Origin: Paenimyroides tangerinum
GTDB lineage: Bacteria > Bacteroidota > Bacteroidia > Flavobacteriales > Flavobacteriaceae
Direction: 5' to 3'
Length of the DNA: 64,000 nucleotides
NCBI RefSeq assembly: GCF_003865405.1
Contig: NZ_RQVQ01000008.1
Location: 17,514-81,513 of the forward strand
The position numbers and the translations under genes are program-made. The notes under the pieces were generated by a model. The model ran no database searches. It was given only the letters and a program-made list of their open reading frames with translations, and was not told the DNA's origin. Shown piece by piece: positions 17,128-26,559 of the stretch (position 1 is its first letter; each line of letters starts with the position of its first letter).

Positions 17128-17850
17128 TTATATTTTGTTTAGTAGTTTTTTAAATCTTAATTGTAGTACACCAAAAACAGCTTCTTTAAAAATACCTTTA
17201 GACATTTTCGATTCTCCTTTTGTTCGGTCTGTAAAAATAATTGGAACTTCTTCGATTTTAAATTGTTTGCAATAAGCACGATATTTCATTTCGATTTGAA
17301 ATGCATAACCAACAAATTTGATTTTCTTTAAATCGATTTGCTCTAAAACATTTCGTTTGTAACAAACAAAACCAGCAGTCGTATCTTGGATATTCATTCC
17401 TGTAATAAATCGTACGTAAACTGAAGCAAAATAAGACATCAAAACGCGACTTAACGGCCAGTTTACAACATTCACTCCAGTCACATATCTAGAACCAATG
17501 GAAACATCTGCCCCATTTTGACAAGCTTCCAACAAACGAAGTAAATCATTTGGATTATGAGAAAAATCGGCATCCATTTCAAAAATATAATCGTACTTTT
17601 TTTCAATCGCCCAATAAAAACCGTGAACATAAGCAGTACCTAAACCATTTTTTTTCAGACGTTTCTCTAGAAAAATACGATTCGGATAAATGGTAGCAAA
17701 CTTCAAAACCTGTTCAGCTGTTCCGTCAGGAGAATTATCGTCAACCACTAAAATATCAAACGAAATTGGCAAACTCAAAACCGCCAATAAAATGTCCGAT
17801 ATATTTTCAATCTCGTTATAAGTTGGAATTACAACAATATTTCTACTCAT
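17128..17850 (-). CDS. Polyprenol monophosphomannose synthase-type glycosyltransferase (GT2)
   Basis: 240 residues. GT-A fold of the DPM1 family: IPTYNEIENI at the N-terminus, DDNSPDGT, the metal-binding DADFSHNP near residue 92, and a final helical stretch without membrane anchor, as in single-domain DPM synthases. It transfers mannose or a related sugar from a nucleotide donor to a lipid phosphate at the inner membrane. First gene of the operon that includes dihydroorotase and the DUF4296 lipoprotein. Confidence 0.88.
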   Translation of the reverse strand: MSRNIVVIPTYNEIENISDILLAVLSLPISFDILVVDDNSPDGTAEQVLKFATIYPNRIFLEKRLKKNGLGTAYVHGFYWAIEKKYDYIFEMDADFSHNPNDLLRLLEACQNGADVSIGSRYVTGVNVVNWPLSRVLMSYFASVYVRFITGMNIQDTTAGFVCYKRNVLEQIDLKKIKFVGYAFQIEMKYRAYCKQFKIEEVPIIFTDRTKGESKMSKGIFKEAVFGVLQLRFKKLLNKI

Positions 17851-17869
17851 TTAATATCATATTTACATG

Positions 17870-17877
17870 CAAAAATA
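17870..17877 (-). promoter_or_regulatory. Bacteroidota -7 element for the GT2-pyrC-DUF4296 operon
   Basis: TATTTTTG on the minus strand, full match, 20 nt before the ATG. Confidence 0.5.
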
Positions 17878-17953
17878 AACTTTTATTACAACTAAATCTT
17901 AATATCAATGCAATAAAAACTTGTCTAATAAATTATTAACTTTACATCGAATT

Positions 17954-18622
17954 ATGAATATAGATTTTATACCAAGGTTAACGAGCTCTGGAGATTGGGC
18001 AACCTTACTTTTCATTTTAACATTTGTACTTTTGACTGTAAACAGAAATGTGTTTGCAATGCGTTTTAATGATTATATCCGATTGATATATTCGGATAAA
18101 TACTTGAAAATCTACAAGGATTCAAGCAACCTAAAAAGCTGGTTTACGATTTCTCTGTTTTTTATTCAACTGATATCCTTTTCCTTTTTTATACATATAA
18201 CCTTAAGCTATCTAGATTACAGTAATATAAATTCTTTTATTGACTTTTTGAAAATATTTAATTTTTTAACCTTTTTCATAGTTGGAAAATATTTAATAGA
18301 AAAAATTATAGCTAACTTTTTCAATATTAATGAATTTACAGATCAATATAATTTAATAAAAGTTAATTACAGAACATATCTAGGTTTGTTAATCCTACCT
18401 GTATCAATGTTTCTTTTTTACACAAAAACACAAGAAATATACATCATTTACGTTGTTTTATCTATTATTTTACTAACAAACCTAATAATGTACAGTGTTA
18501 TTTTAAAGAATCATCAAAAATTAATACTAAAACATATTTTGTATTTTATTTTGTATCTTTGCACTTTAGAAATAGCTCCGTATTTATTAATTTATAAATT
18601 ACTAGCTACTTCAAAGTTTTAA
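17954..18622 (+). CDS. DUF4271 membrane protein
   Basis: 222 residues from ATG 17954 with about six membrane spans. The N-terminal SGDWATLLFILTFVLL and FNDYIRLIYSDKY segments match DUF4271, a Bacteroidota family that lies directly before uroporphyrinogen-III synthase in many flavobacteria (from memory). Role unknown; the conserved neighbourhood hints at haem or membrane biology. A TTG start at 17921 is possible but adds an untypical leader. Confidence 0.85.
   Translation: MNIDFIPRLTSSGDWATLLFILTFVLLTVNRNVFAMRFNDYIRLIYSDKYLKIYKDSSNLKSWFTISLFFIQLISFSFFIHITLSYLDYSNINSFIDFLKIFNFLTFFIVGKYLIEKIIANFFNINEFTDQYNLIKVNYRTYLGLLILPVSMFLFYTKTQEIYIIYVVLSIILLTNLIMYSVILKNHQKLILKHILYFILYLCTLEIAPYLLIYKLLATSKF
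18554..18561 (+). promoter_or_regulatory. -7 element inside DUF4271, probable internal hemD promoter
   Basis: TATCTTTG, full match to TAnnTTTG, 74 nt before hemD and within the last codons of the DUF4271 gene. hemD may be transcribed alone as well as with its neighbour. Confidence 0.4.
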
Positions 18623-18634
18623 AGAATTTTTATC

Positions 18635-19378
18635 ATGAAAGTGAAAACAATTTTGGTTTCTCAACCAGAGCCTAAAGTAGAAAACTCTCCATACTTTGAC
18701 ATACAACAAAAGTATAAAGTTAAAATCGACTTTAGACCATTCATTCACGTTGAAGGCGCAACAGCAAAAGAAGTTCGTCAACAGAAAATTGACTTAAATA
18801 ATTACACATCGATTATTTTAACTAGTAAAAATTCTGTCGATCATTTTTTTAGAGTTGCAGAAGAAATGCGTTATAAAGTTCCTGAAACTCTGAAATATTT
18901 TTGCCAATCAGAAGCAATTGCTTATTATTTACAAAAATACGTTGTTTACAGAAAACGCAAAATTTATGTTGGAATGAAAGATTTTAAAGATTTATCACCT
19001 TTAATTAAAAAATTCAAAGATGACAAATTTTTATTACCAGCTTCTGACAAATTAAATGACGATGTACCTCAAACATTAAACGAACTTAATGTTGATTGGA
19101 AACAAGGAGTATTTTTCAGAACTGCAATGAGCGACTTATCTGATTTAAGAGATGTTAAATATGATGTTTTAGCATTTTTTAGCCCAACAGGAATCAACTC
19201 TCTTTTCATGAATTTCCCTGATTTTGAACAAAACGAAACTCGAATTGCAGTTTTTGGTAGTACAACACAAAAAGAAGCTTTAGACCACAACCTTAGAGTT
19301 GATATCATGGCACCAAGTGCCGAATCACCTTCTATGACAATGGCATTAGATAAATATTTAGCCAAAGTAAATAAATAA
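18635..19378 (+). CDS. hemD: Uroporphyrinogen-III synthase
   Basis: 247 residues. Cyclises hydroxymethylbilane to uroporphyrinogen III in haem synthesis. Two-lobed HemD architecture: N-terminal ILVSQPEPKVENSPYF, IILTSKNSVDHFF near residue 60, and the second lobe with DVLAFFSPTGINSLF near residue 173 and AVFGSTTQKEA. It follows DUF4271 by 12 nt and ends at a strong terminator. Confidence 0.9.
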   Translation: MKVKTILVSQPEPKVENSPYFDIQQKYKVKIDFRPFIHVEGATAKEVRQQKIDLNNYTSIILTSKNSVDHFFRVAEEMRYKVPETLKYFCQSEAIAYYLQKYVVYRKRKIYVGMKDFKDLSPLIKKFKDDKFLLPASDKLNDDVPQTLNELNVDWKQGVFFRTAMSDLSDLRDVKYDVLAFFSPTGINSLFMNFPDFEQNETRIAVFGSTTQKEALDHNLRVDIMAPSAESPSMTMALDKYLAKVNK

Positions 19379-19380
19379 AA

Positions 19381-19413
19381 AAATCGCTCTTAATATTTTA
19401 AGAGCGATTTTTT
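19381..19413 (+). terminator. Rho-independent terminator after hemD
   Basis: 13-bp stem AAATCGCTCTTAA / TTAAGAGCGATTT with a 4-nt loop followed by T. Confidence 0.85.
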
Positions 19414-19427
19414 ATTTTCTAAACAAG

Positions 19428-19461
19428 AAAAAAGCCAATCAAAAAAATTCGATTGGCTTTT
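19428..19461 (-). terminator. Rho-independent terminator after pckA
   Basis: Stem AAAAGCCAATC / GATTGGCTTTT (11 bp) with a 10-nt loop; on the minus strand it follows the pckA stop closely and runs into T. Confidence 0.8.
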
Positions 19462-19464
19462 ATT

Positions 19465-21078
19465 TTATAATTTAGGACCTGCCTCAACTAAAGCTTTACC
19501 TTCTTCGTTATCTGTATATTGAACAAAGTTTTTAATAAAACGTTCTGCTAAATCTTTTGCTTTAACTTCCCATTCAGTAGCTTCAGCATAAGTATTTCTA
19601 GGATCTAAAATATTAGTACCAACACCTTCTAAATTTGTTGGAACTGCAAAATTGAAAATTGGAATTATAGTTGTTTCAGCTTTTTCCATTGAACCATCTA
19701 AAATACGATCGATAATAGCACGTGTATCTTTAATAGAAATACGTTTTCCTGTACCGTTCCATCCTGTATTTACCATATAAGCCGTAGCTTTATGCTCTTC
19801 CATTTTCTTAACTAATTCTTGACCGTATTGTGTTGGATGAAGAGATAAGAATGCTTTTCCGAAACAAGCTGAGAAAGTTGGTTCTGGTTGAGTTACTCCT
19901 CTTTCAGTTCCAGCTAATTTTGCTGTAAATCCAGAAAGAAAATAATATTTAGTTTGTTCTGGTGTTAAGATAGAAACTGGAGGCATAACTCCAAAAGCAT
20001 CAGCAGTTAAGAAAATAACTTTTGTCGCATGACCTGCTTTGGAAACTGGCTTAACAATATTTTCGATATGTTCGATTGGATATGAAACACGTGTATTTTG
20101 TGTTACAGAACCGTCTTTAAAATCAATTTTTCCATTTTCATCTAAAGTAACGTTTTCTAACAAAGCATTTTTCTTGATAGCACCAAAAATATCTGGCTCG
20201 TTTTCTTTACATAAATCAATGGTTTTAGCATAACAACCTCCTTCGAAATTGAAAACACCATCATTATCCCATCCGTGTTCATCATCACCGATTAATTCAC
20301 GTTTTGGGTCTGTAGATAAAGTTGTTTTTCCTGTTCCTGACAATCCGAAGAAAACAGCAACATCTCCATCTTTACCTTTATTTGCAGAACAGTGCATTGA
20401 AGCCATTCCTTTTAAAGGTAAATAGTAGTTCATCATAGAGAACAAACCTTTTTTCATCTCACCGCCGTACCAAGTACCACCGATTAATTGCATTTTCTCA
20501 GTTAAGTTGAAAGCAACGTAAACTTCTGAATTTAATCCGTGAGCTGCATAATCTTTGAAAGAAGTTTTCGATGCGTTAATAACAACGAAATCAGGCTCTC
20601 CAAAGTTTTCTAATTCAGCTTCTGTTGGACGAATAAACATATTTTTTACAAAATGTGCTTGCCAAGCCACTTCCATAACGAAACGAACTTTTAAACGAGT
20701 ATCCTCGTTTGCTCCACAAAATGCATCAACAACGTAAAGTTTTTTACCTGATAATTCTTTAACTGCGTTTTCTTTTAATGCATCCCAAGTATTTTGAGAA
20801 ATTGGCTTATTATCGTTAACCGCTTTTTCAGAAGTCCACCAAACGGTATTTTCTGTAACAGCATCTTTAACGATGTATTTATCTTTAGGTGAACGACCAG
20901 TAAAAACACCAGTCATAACATTCACTGCTCCTAATTCAGAAACTTGACCTTTTTCATATCCCACTAAACCATCTGCTGTTTCTGCTTCAAATAATTCGTC
21001 ATAAGTAGGATTGTAGATTATTTCTTCTACATCAGTAATTCCGTATTTATCTAAAGATAATGTATTTAAAACATTCAT
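19465..21078 (-). CDS. pckA: Phosphoenolpyruvate carboxykinase (ATP)
   Basis: 537 residues, normal for the family. Converts oxaloacetate and ATP to phosphoenolpyruvate and CO2, the first committed gluconeogenic step. P-loop [13 protein letters not shown], kinase-2 motif GDDEHGW, and substrate-binding [11 protein letters not shown] near residue 60. Single gene with its own promoter and terminator. Confidence 0.97.
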   Translation of the reverse strand: MNVLNTLSLDKYGITDVEEIIYNPTYDELFEAETADGLVGYEKGQVSELGAVNVMTGVFTGRSPKDKYIVKDAVTENTVWWTSEKAVNDNKPISQNTWDALKENAVKELSGKKLYVVDAFCGANEDTRLKVRFVMEVAWQAHFVKNMFIRPTEAELENFGEPDFVVINASKTSFKDYAAHGLNSEVYVAFNLTEKMQLIGGTWYGGEMKKGLFSMMNYYLPLKGMASMHCSANKGKDGDVAVFFGLSGTGKTTLSTDPKRELIGDDEHGWDNDGVFNFEGGCYAKTIDLCKENEPDIFGAIKKNALLENVTLDENGKIDFKDGSVTQNTRVSYPIEHIENIVKPVSKAGHATKVIFLTADAFGVMPPVSILTPEQTKYYFLSGFTAKLAGTERGVTQPEPTFSACFGKAFLSLHPTQYGQELVKKMEEHKATAYMVNTGWNGTGKRISIKDTRAIIDRILDGSMEKAETTIIPIFNFAVPTNLEGVGTNILDPRNTYAEATEWEVKAKDLAERFIKNFVQYTDNEEGKALVEAGPKL

Positions 21079-21109
21079 ATCTATAATTATGTGTTGTGTT
21101 ATTTTGCTA

Positions 21110-21117
21110 CAAACTTA
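21110..21117 (-). promoter_or_regulatory. Bacteroidota -7 element for pckA
   Basis: TAAGTTTG on the minus strand, full match, 32 nt before the ATG. Confidence 0.5.
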
Positions 21118-21141
21118 TGAATTTATTTAAATAAATTTATA

Positions 21142-21534
21142 TTAATTATTATTTTTTTGTTTTCCAACACAAAAAGCCACATAAATCCAACTTATCATAA
21201 TTAAAAGGCCTCCAATCGGAGTAATCGGACCTAAAAATTTAAAATTGATTCCAGATAATTCTTGTGTAGCCAAAAGATAGATTGAACCTGAAAAAAACAA
21301 CACTCCAATAGATAAAATAATTGTAGTTATTTTCTTTGCTTTATCCGTTAAAAAATTGGTTGTTGCTACAAATAACAAAAACAAAGCTTGATACATTTGA
21401 TATCGAACTCCCGTTTCAAAAGAAGTTAATTGTTGTTCTGATAAAACTGCTTTTAAAGCATGAGCTCCAAAAGCACCTAAAATAATTGAAATTAATCCAA
21501 ATACAATTGCGATTCTAATAAGCTTGATACTCAT
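21142..21534 (-). CDS. DUF423 small membrane protein (YgdD-like)
   Basis: 130 residues with four hydrophobic spans. LGAFGAHALK at the end of helix 1 and FETGVRYQMYQALFLL are the DUF423 hallmarks; the C-terminal GPITPIGGLLMI-like segment (LGPITPIGGLL) fits too. Function unknown. Divergent from the saccharopine dehydrogenase gene. Confidence 0.9.
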   Translation of the reverse strand: MSIKLIRIAIVFGLISIILGAFGAHALKAVLSEQQLTSFETGVRYQMYQALFLLFVATTNFLTDKAKKITTIILSIGVLFFSGSIYLLATQELSGINFKFLGPITPIGGLLIMISWIYVAFCVGKQKNNN

Positions 21535-21662
21535 CGTTGATTTTTTTTGTAAATATAACTATTTCAAACAGCAAGAGAATTAAAAATAACGTAAAAAACA
21601 CCCCTATTAAATATAAAATTCCTATTTTAGCAACCCAAAACCAAACAAACTATAAAATCATA

Positions 21663-23018
21663 ATGAAAAACATACTTATAATTGGCGCAGGGCGCTCGGC
21701 CACTGCATTAATTAAATACCTACTTGATCATTCTGAAACAGAAAACTTAAAACTAACTGTTGCTGATTTAAATATTGAGCTTGCTAAAAAAAGCACTTTG
21801 AATCATCCGAATGCAACAGCAATTTCATTAAATATTAGCGACGAAATCGAAAGAAGAAATGCAATCGAAAAAGCTGATATTGTAATTTCCATGTTGCCTG
21901 CTTTTATGCATATTGAAGTTGCAAAAGATTGTATTACTTTCAAGAAAAATTTAGTTACTGCTTCATACATCAGTAACGAAATGCGTGAACTTGACGAAGA
22001 AGTTAAAAACGCAGGTTTGATTTTCATGAACGAATGTGGACTGGACCCAGGAATCGACCATATGAGCGCAATGAAAGTTCTTGACAAGATTCGAGAAGAA
22101 GGTGGAAAACCAATTCATTTCGAATCGTTTTGCGGTGGATTAGTAGCTCCTGAGTCTGATAACAATTTATGGAATTATAAATTTACATGGAATCCAAGAA
22201 ATGTTGTTCTTGCTGGACAAGGTGGAGCCGCAAAATTTTTACAACAAGGATCATTTAAATACATTCCGTACCAACGTATTTTCCGTAGAACAGAATTTCT
22301 AGATATTGAAGGTTACGGACGTTTTGAAGCTTATGCAAACAGAGATTCATTAAGCTACAGAAAAGTTTATGGTTTAGAAAACGCACATACTATTTATCGA
22401 GGAACCATTCGAAGAGTTGGATATTCTAGAGCTTGGAATTTATTTGTTCAATTAGGATTGACAGATGACACTTATCAAATTGAAGGTTCAGAAAACATGA
22501 CCAATCGTGAATTCATCAACTCCTTTTTATATTATCATCCAACGGATTCTGTCGAAGTTAAATTCCGTTTGACTTTAAGTATTCCTCAAGATGATTTAAT
22601 TTGGGATAAATTGGTTGAATTAGATTTATTTAATGATACGAATAAAATCGGTTTAGTAAATGCAACTCCGGCTCAAATTCTTGAGAAAATTTTGGCAGAC
22701 AAATGGACCCTTGAACCAGATGATAAAGATATGATTGTTATGTATCATAAATTTGGATATGTAATGAATGGTTCAGCAAAACAAATTGATGCAACAATGG
22801 TTTGTATTGGAGAAAATCAAGTACAAACAGCGATGGCAAAAACAGTTGGTTTACCAGTTGCAATTGCTACTTTATTAATCTTAAACAATAAAATTTCTAC
22901 AAAAGGTGTGATTATGCCAATTGAAAAAGAAGTTTACAATCCGATATTAGATGAACTTGAAAAATATGGAATCATCTTTAAAGAAATTGAAGTTCCGTAT
23001 GAAGGCGAAATAATGTAA
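21663..23018 (+). CDS. Saccharopine dehydrogenase family protein
   Basis: 451 residues from ATG 21663. Rossmann domain IGAGRSATALIKYLL, then the saccharopine-dehydrogenase C-terminal domain with NECGLDPGIDHMSAMK near residue 122 and CGGLVAPESDNNLWNYKF. Relatives catalyse lysine formation or degradation through saccharopine, or act on carboxynorspermidine; the exact reaction cannot be decided here. The open frame extends to 21537, but the upstream 42 codons are AT-rich and unlike coding sequence, and the dinucleotide fold begins right at ATG 21663. Confidence 0.88.
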   Translation: MKNILIIGAGRSATALIKYLLDHSETENLKLTVADLNIELAKKSTLNHPNATAISLNISDEIERRNAIEKADIVISMLPAFMHIEVAKDCITFKKNLVTASYISNEMRELDEEVKNAGLIFMNECGLDPGIDHMSAMKVLDKIREEGGKPIHFESFCGGLVAPESDNNLWNYKFTWNPRNVVLAGQGGAAKFLQQGSFKYIPYQRIFRRTEFLDIEGYGRFEAYANRDSLSYRKVYGLENAHTIYRGTIRRVGYSRAWNLFVQLGLTDDTYQIEGSENMTNREFINSFLYYHPTDSVEVKFRLTLSIPQDDLIWDKLVELDLFNDTNKIGLVNATPAQILEKILADKWTLEPDDKDMIVMYHKFGYVMNGSAKQIDATMVCIGENQVQTAMAKTVGLPVAIATLLILNNKISTKGVIMPIEKEVYNPILDELEKYGIIFKEIEVPYEGEIM

Positions 23019-23028
23019 AGTAAAAATC

Positions 23029-23057
23029 CCAATTCGATTTGAATTGGTTTTTTTTTT
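23029..23057 (+). terminator. Rho-independent terminator
   Basis: Stem CCAATTC / GAATTGG with a 5-nt loop followed by ten T. Confidence 0.85.
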
Positions 23058-23175
23058 GAAAAGAAACTCCCTAAGCAAATTGAAACAGAAAAACCCCTGA
23101 AATCAGCTATTTGCAATTATTTTGATTTTAATAATTTGTACAATTAAGAAATTTAATAAATCAAAAAAAATAGTT

Positions 23176-23379
23176 ATGAGAAAAATTGGTTCTTATTTAA
23201 TGATTTTAGGCGCTATAACCATTGTAATGAGATTTGCGAATTACGTACCTCGAATTCTTACATGGATTTACAATTGGGGCGAAAACACAGCTTGGGGAAT
23301 TAAGATTGGTATCGTTGTTGTTGGAGCAATTTTATATTTTGCAGGAGGTAAAAAAAGTAATACTTCTACTGAAGCCTAA
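23176..23379 (+). CDS. Small two-helix membrane protein
   Basis: 67 residues from ATG 23176 (MRKIGSYLMILGAITIVMRF). Two hydrophobic spans (about 5-20 and 40-58) joined by an aromatic segment (LTWIYNWGENTAWGI), with a Lys/Ser/Thr tail. Similar small proteins are common in flavobacteria; function unknown. The frame opens at 23122 but the upstream codons are low-complexity AT. Confidence 0.7.
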   Translation: MRKIGSYLMILGAITIVMRFANYVPRILTWIYNWGENTAWGIKIGIVVVGAILYFAGGKKSNTSTEA

Positions 23380-23391
23380 CTAAATAAAAAC

Positions 23392-23413
23392 TCCCGATTT
23401 GTTTGAATCGGGA
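23392..23413. terminator. Hairpin between convergent genes
   Basis: Stem TCCCGATT / AATCGGGA with a 6-nt loop, A-run on the left, between the small membrane protein and the TlpA-like gene. Confidence 0.65.
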
Positions 23414-23428
23414 ATTTATATTAGGTTA

Positions 23429-24790
23429 TTAAATCTTCAATTCATCAAACAATTTAATCAACGCTTCATCAGATGGTCGTGGTGCATCGCCTGAAATGAT
23501 ATTTCCATCAGGTCCAATCAAAATAAATCTTGGAATTCCTTCGATAACATAATCTTGTACAAATTGAGATTGCCAAGAATTATCAGCATACAATTGCGTT
23601 CCAACTAATTGTTTATCTGTCACAAATTTTTTCCATTTGTCATAATCTTTTTTGTCATCAACAGAAATGCTCACAAATTCGATATTTTTTCCGTGATATT
23701 TTTTCTCAACTTCTTTCAAAGCAGGAATTTCTGCAATACAAGGTCCGCACCAAGTTGCCCAAACATCTACATAAACATATTTTCCTTTTAAATCGTCCAA
23801 AGAAGTTGTTCCGCCTTTGTGATTTTCATAATTAAATTTTGGAGAAGGTTTTCCTTTTGTAACCAACTTCAATTTATTGTATTTTTCGGTCAAATCCTTT
23901 TTGAAAGTTTCGTCCGTAGAAAGTGATAAAAACGCATTATACATTCCGTCTAAGTTTTCACTTGACAATGAAACATAATAACTTGATTTTTCTACCAAAT
24001 CATTTTTAATGTTTTCGCTCTTAATTGTTTTCAATTTCGAAATCAAAACATCTTCATTTTTTCCACCTTTGTCAACTTCATCCTGAACTGATTCATCAAA
24101 ATTAAATTGAACTAAATCACGGTAAGCCGAAGAGAAATTATAATCTTCTGCGTTATCGTAATTGATATTCGCATCAACTTTAGGGAACGATTCAGAAACT
24201 ACAAAACTTTCATTTTCTGTTACATATCCGTGATATACTGGATAAGTTTGCAACAACGAAGCTTTACCATAATCGATATTTTTCGTTTCTAAATTTTTAA
24301 AATTCTTTGATTTGAAAGTTGAAGTGTTAAGTAAATCGGTAGATTTCTTGGTTACATCATTAACCTTATCTAAATACGATTTTTCATCTAAAGCATATAA
24401 ATCTTGACGCTTAGTTCCTAAAACTTCTTTACGAATAGCTCTTTTCTTAACAATATATCCATTTTCTGCAGCTAAATCTCCAGTAAACGTTATTGCATCT
24501 GGATTTTCAATATCAAGAACAAAATTCAAAGTTTGATTAGGTTCTAAATAAATGGATTGATTTGCACCTTGAATTTGATACGTTCCACTGTAAGGCAAAC
24601 TCAAAGTATCTGTAAAAGTTCCATCCTGATTTAATGTAATTTCCTTTTCGAAAGCATTTCCTGTAATAGAAAATTTTCCATCAGTAGCTCCAGTTACGGT
24701 TCCGGAAATTATGGTTTGTTCTGTAGTTTTAGAATCTTTTTCACATGCGAACAATCCTAAAACAAAAATGAAGGCGATTATTTTTTTCAT
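23429..24790 (-). CDS. TlpA-like thioredoxin-fold lipoprotein
   Basis: 453 residues. Lipobox FACE (Cys16). N-terminal beta domain (about 28-110; DUF4369-like GTVTGATDGKFSITG), a helical middle, then a thioredoxin domain with redox motif WCGPC at 347-351 and cis-Pro in GIPRF near 420. Such proteins act as periplasmic thiol-disulfide oxidoreductases, often reducing cytochrome or enzyme cysteines. Lone gene, no oxidase partner in view. Confidence 0.88.
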   Translation of the reverse strand: MKKIIAFIFVLGLFACEKDSKTTEQTIISGTVTGATDGKFSITGNAFEKEITLNQDGTFTDTLSLPYSGTYQIQGANQSIYLEPNQTLNFVLDIENPDAITFTGDLAAENGYIVKKRAIRKEVLGTKRQDLYALDEKSYLDKVNDVTKKSTDLLNTSTFKSKNFKNLETKNIDYGKASLLQTYPVYHGYVTENESFVVSESFPKVDANINYDNAEDYNFSSAYRDLVQFNFDESVQDEVDKGGKNEDVLISKLKTIKSENIKNDLVEKSSYYVSLSSENLDGMYNAFLSLSTDETFKKDLTEKYNKLKLVTKGKPSPKFNYENHKGGTTSLDDLKGKYVYVDVWATWCGPCIAEIPALKEVEKKYHGKNIEFVSISVDDKKDYDKWKKFVTDKQLVGTQLYADNSWQSQFVQDYVIEGIPRFILIGPDGNIISGDAPRPSDEALIKLFDELKI

Positions 24791-24861
24791 ATTTTTAAAA
24801 TTTTAAATGAATTTACGAAAATACATCAACAATAAATAACTTAACACCAAATAGTTAAAAA

Positions 24862-26559
24862 CTAAAAATTTAAATAAGCTAATGAAACCGTGAATATTCC
24901 AAAATCATCAATCAACATTTGTTGCTTCTCGATATTATTAAAAGCAAATAAACTATCCAGCTCTTTTTGTGAACGTCTTCTCATAATCCAATCTTTATTC
25001 TGATGATTGTTTAGAACGTACGCAATCATTTTCAATTGCGGATGCCAAGGTTGTCCCGTATAAACAATAACCGACTGTTTCTCAGAAATTGAAGCAACAC
25101 CTTGAATGGCTTTATTTGCCAATTCGTTATCTCCAAAAAGCTCAAAAATTCCAGAAATTATGGTAATATTTGGTTCAAAATTAATTTTCTGATAAGTAAA
25201 AAAATCAAAACAATCGAAATTCGTAAAACGTATTTTTTGATATTTTTTATCTTTAATTACTTGCTCTCCTATCTCAATATTTGACGTAACAAATTCGTTA
25301 ATCACAATTTCAACATCGGGATATTTATCTTTGATATCAAAAAGATAATTTCCTGTTCCACCAGCAATATCGAGAATTTTAACCGCTCTGCCTTCTTCTT
25401 TCAATTTGGATATACTTTTTTCTAAAAGCTGAATCAAATGTTGTTTACGGATACGAATTCCAGTCCAACCAATTGCTTCGAGATAATTTTTATCCATAAT
25501 TTTTCCAAAACCTAATTTCCCTTTTGGTTTGTTTTGATATACATAATTTAAAGAAGCTCCAGAATCAAATCCATACTTTAATCCAATTGCCATTCCGTTG
25601 CTCATTTTCCCTAAGCTACTCAACATCATTTTTTGCATCTTGAAATTCAGATTATTCCCAACATTATTTTGCAAATCCTGAAATTCATTAACCGAAAATA
25701 AATCTTGAGAAAGCGATGGCTTTTTAGGAATTTTATCAAAACATTTTTCTGCAAAATCAACAATCATGTCATACACCTTTTCTCTTTCTGTATCGAATAA
25801 AATTCCGTGAAAGAAATTAGGCAAAACTTCAAAATGTTTAAGCTCCGTATCTAACTTTTCAAAAAACTGTTTTTGGTCTTTATTAAAAACAACATGGTCT
25901 TTTTCTGCAGCCAAAATCAAGGTAGGCGTATCAATTGCACATGCATCTTCAACAACTCGCTTTCCTGCTTTTGCCAAATCAATCAACAAAGCAGCATCGA
26001 TAGAACGCGTAATTAACGAATCCGAATCATAAGCTTTTTGCTGCTCTAAATCATGAGTTAGCATTTTAGATTTTACATAACTTTTGATAATCAAACCTTT
26101 TTTTAATTTTGTTCCCAAAGTAATCATTTCGTTAGCTAAAGGAACAATTAAATTAATACGGAAAGCTGGAGCCAACAAAGCCATTCCTGCAATTTTTGGA
26201 GCAAAATCATGTACCCAAGCAGATGCAACAACACCTCCAATACTATTCGCTAGAACAAAAATATCATTGGTTTTTACTTCATACTTTTTATTTAAAAATT
26301 TAGAAAAAGCTTCTAAATCTCGAACATAATCCATAAAAACAGAAGATGTTGCCGTTTTGGTATAACCGTGTCCTCGAAGGTCAAATGCAAAAATATTATA
26401 TTTAGAAAAAGGTTTTGATTGTGCAATTTCATTCAATCTTTCTGAATGTTCGTGACCCCGATGAATGATAATAATACTTTTTTGATTGGATTGAAAATTC
26501 CATTTACGATAAAATAATTCATTTCCGTCAAAACTTTTAAAAAAGCCCTCGTTTTTCAT
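24862..26559 (-). CDS. YnbC-like fusion: alpha/beta hydrolase plus SAM-dependent methyltransferase
   Basis: 565 residues. N-terminal alpha/beta hydrolase (about 10-275) with nucleophile Ser106 in ANSIGG (first Gly of GxSxG replaced by Ala), acid Asp221 in EKDHVV and His251 in FFHGI. The C-terminal domain from about 355 is a class I methyltransferase with motif I DIAGGTGNY at 397-405. The same fusion is E. coli YnbC. It probably processes a lipid or lipid head group: cut or transfer an acyl group and methylate. Last gene of the six-gene operon; its start overlaps the phosphatase gene's stop by four bases. Confidence 0.85.
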   Translation of the reverse strand: MKNEGFFKSFDGNELFYRKWNFQSNQKSIIIIHRGHEHSERLNEIAQSKPFSKYNIFAFDLRGHGYTKTATSSVFMDYVRDLEAFSKFLNKKYEVKTNDIFVLANSIGGVVASAWVHDFAPKIAGMALLAPAFRINLIVPLANEMITLGTKLKKGLIIKSYVKSKMLTHDLEQQKAYDSDSLITRSIDAALLIDLAKAGKRVVEDACAIDTPTLILAAEKDHVVFNKDQKQFFEKLDTELKHFEVLPNFFHGILFDTEREKVYDMIVDFAEKCFDKIPKKPSLSQDLFSVNEFQDLQNNVGNNLNFKMQKMMLSSLGKMSNGMAIGLKYGFDSGASLNYVYQNKPKGKLGFGKIMDKNYLEAIGWTGIRIRKQHLIQLLEKSISKLKEEGRAVKILDIAGGTGNYLFDIKDKYPDVEIVINEFVTSNIEIGEQVIKDKKYQKIRFTNFDCFDFFTYQKINFEPNITIISGIFELFGDNELANKAIQGVASISEKQSVIVYTGQPWHPQLKMIAYVLNNHQNKDWIMRRRSQKELDSLFAFNNIEKQQMLIDDFGIFTVSLAYLNF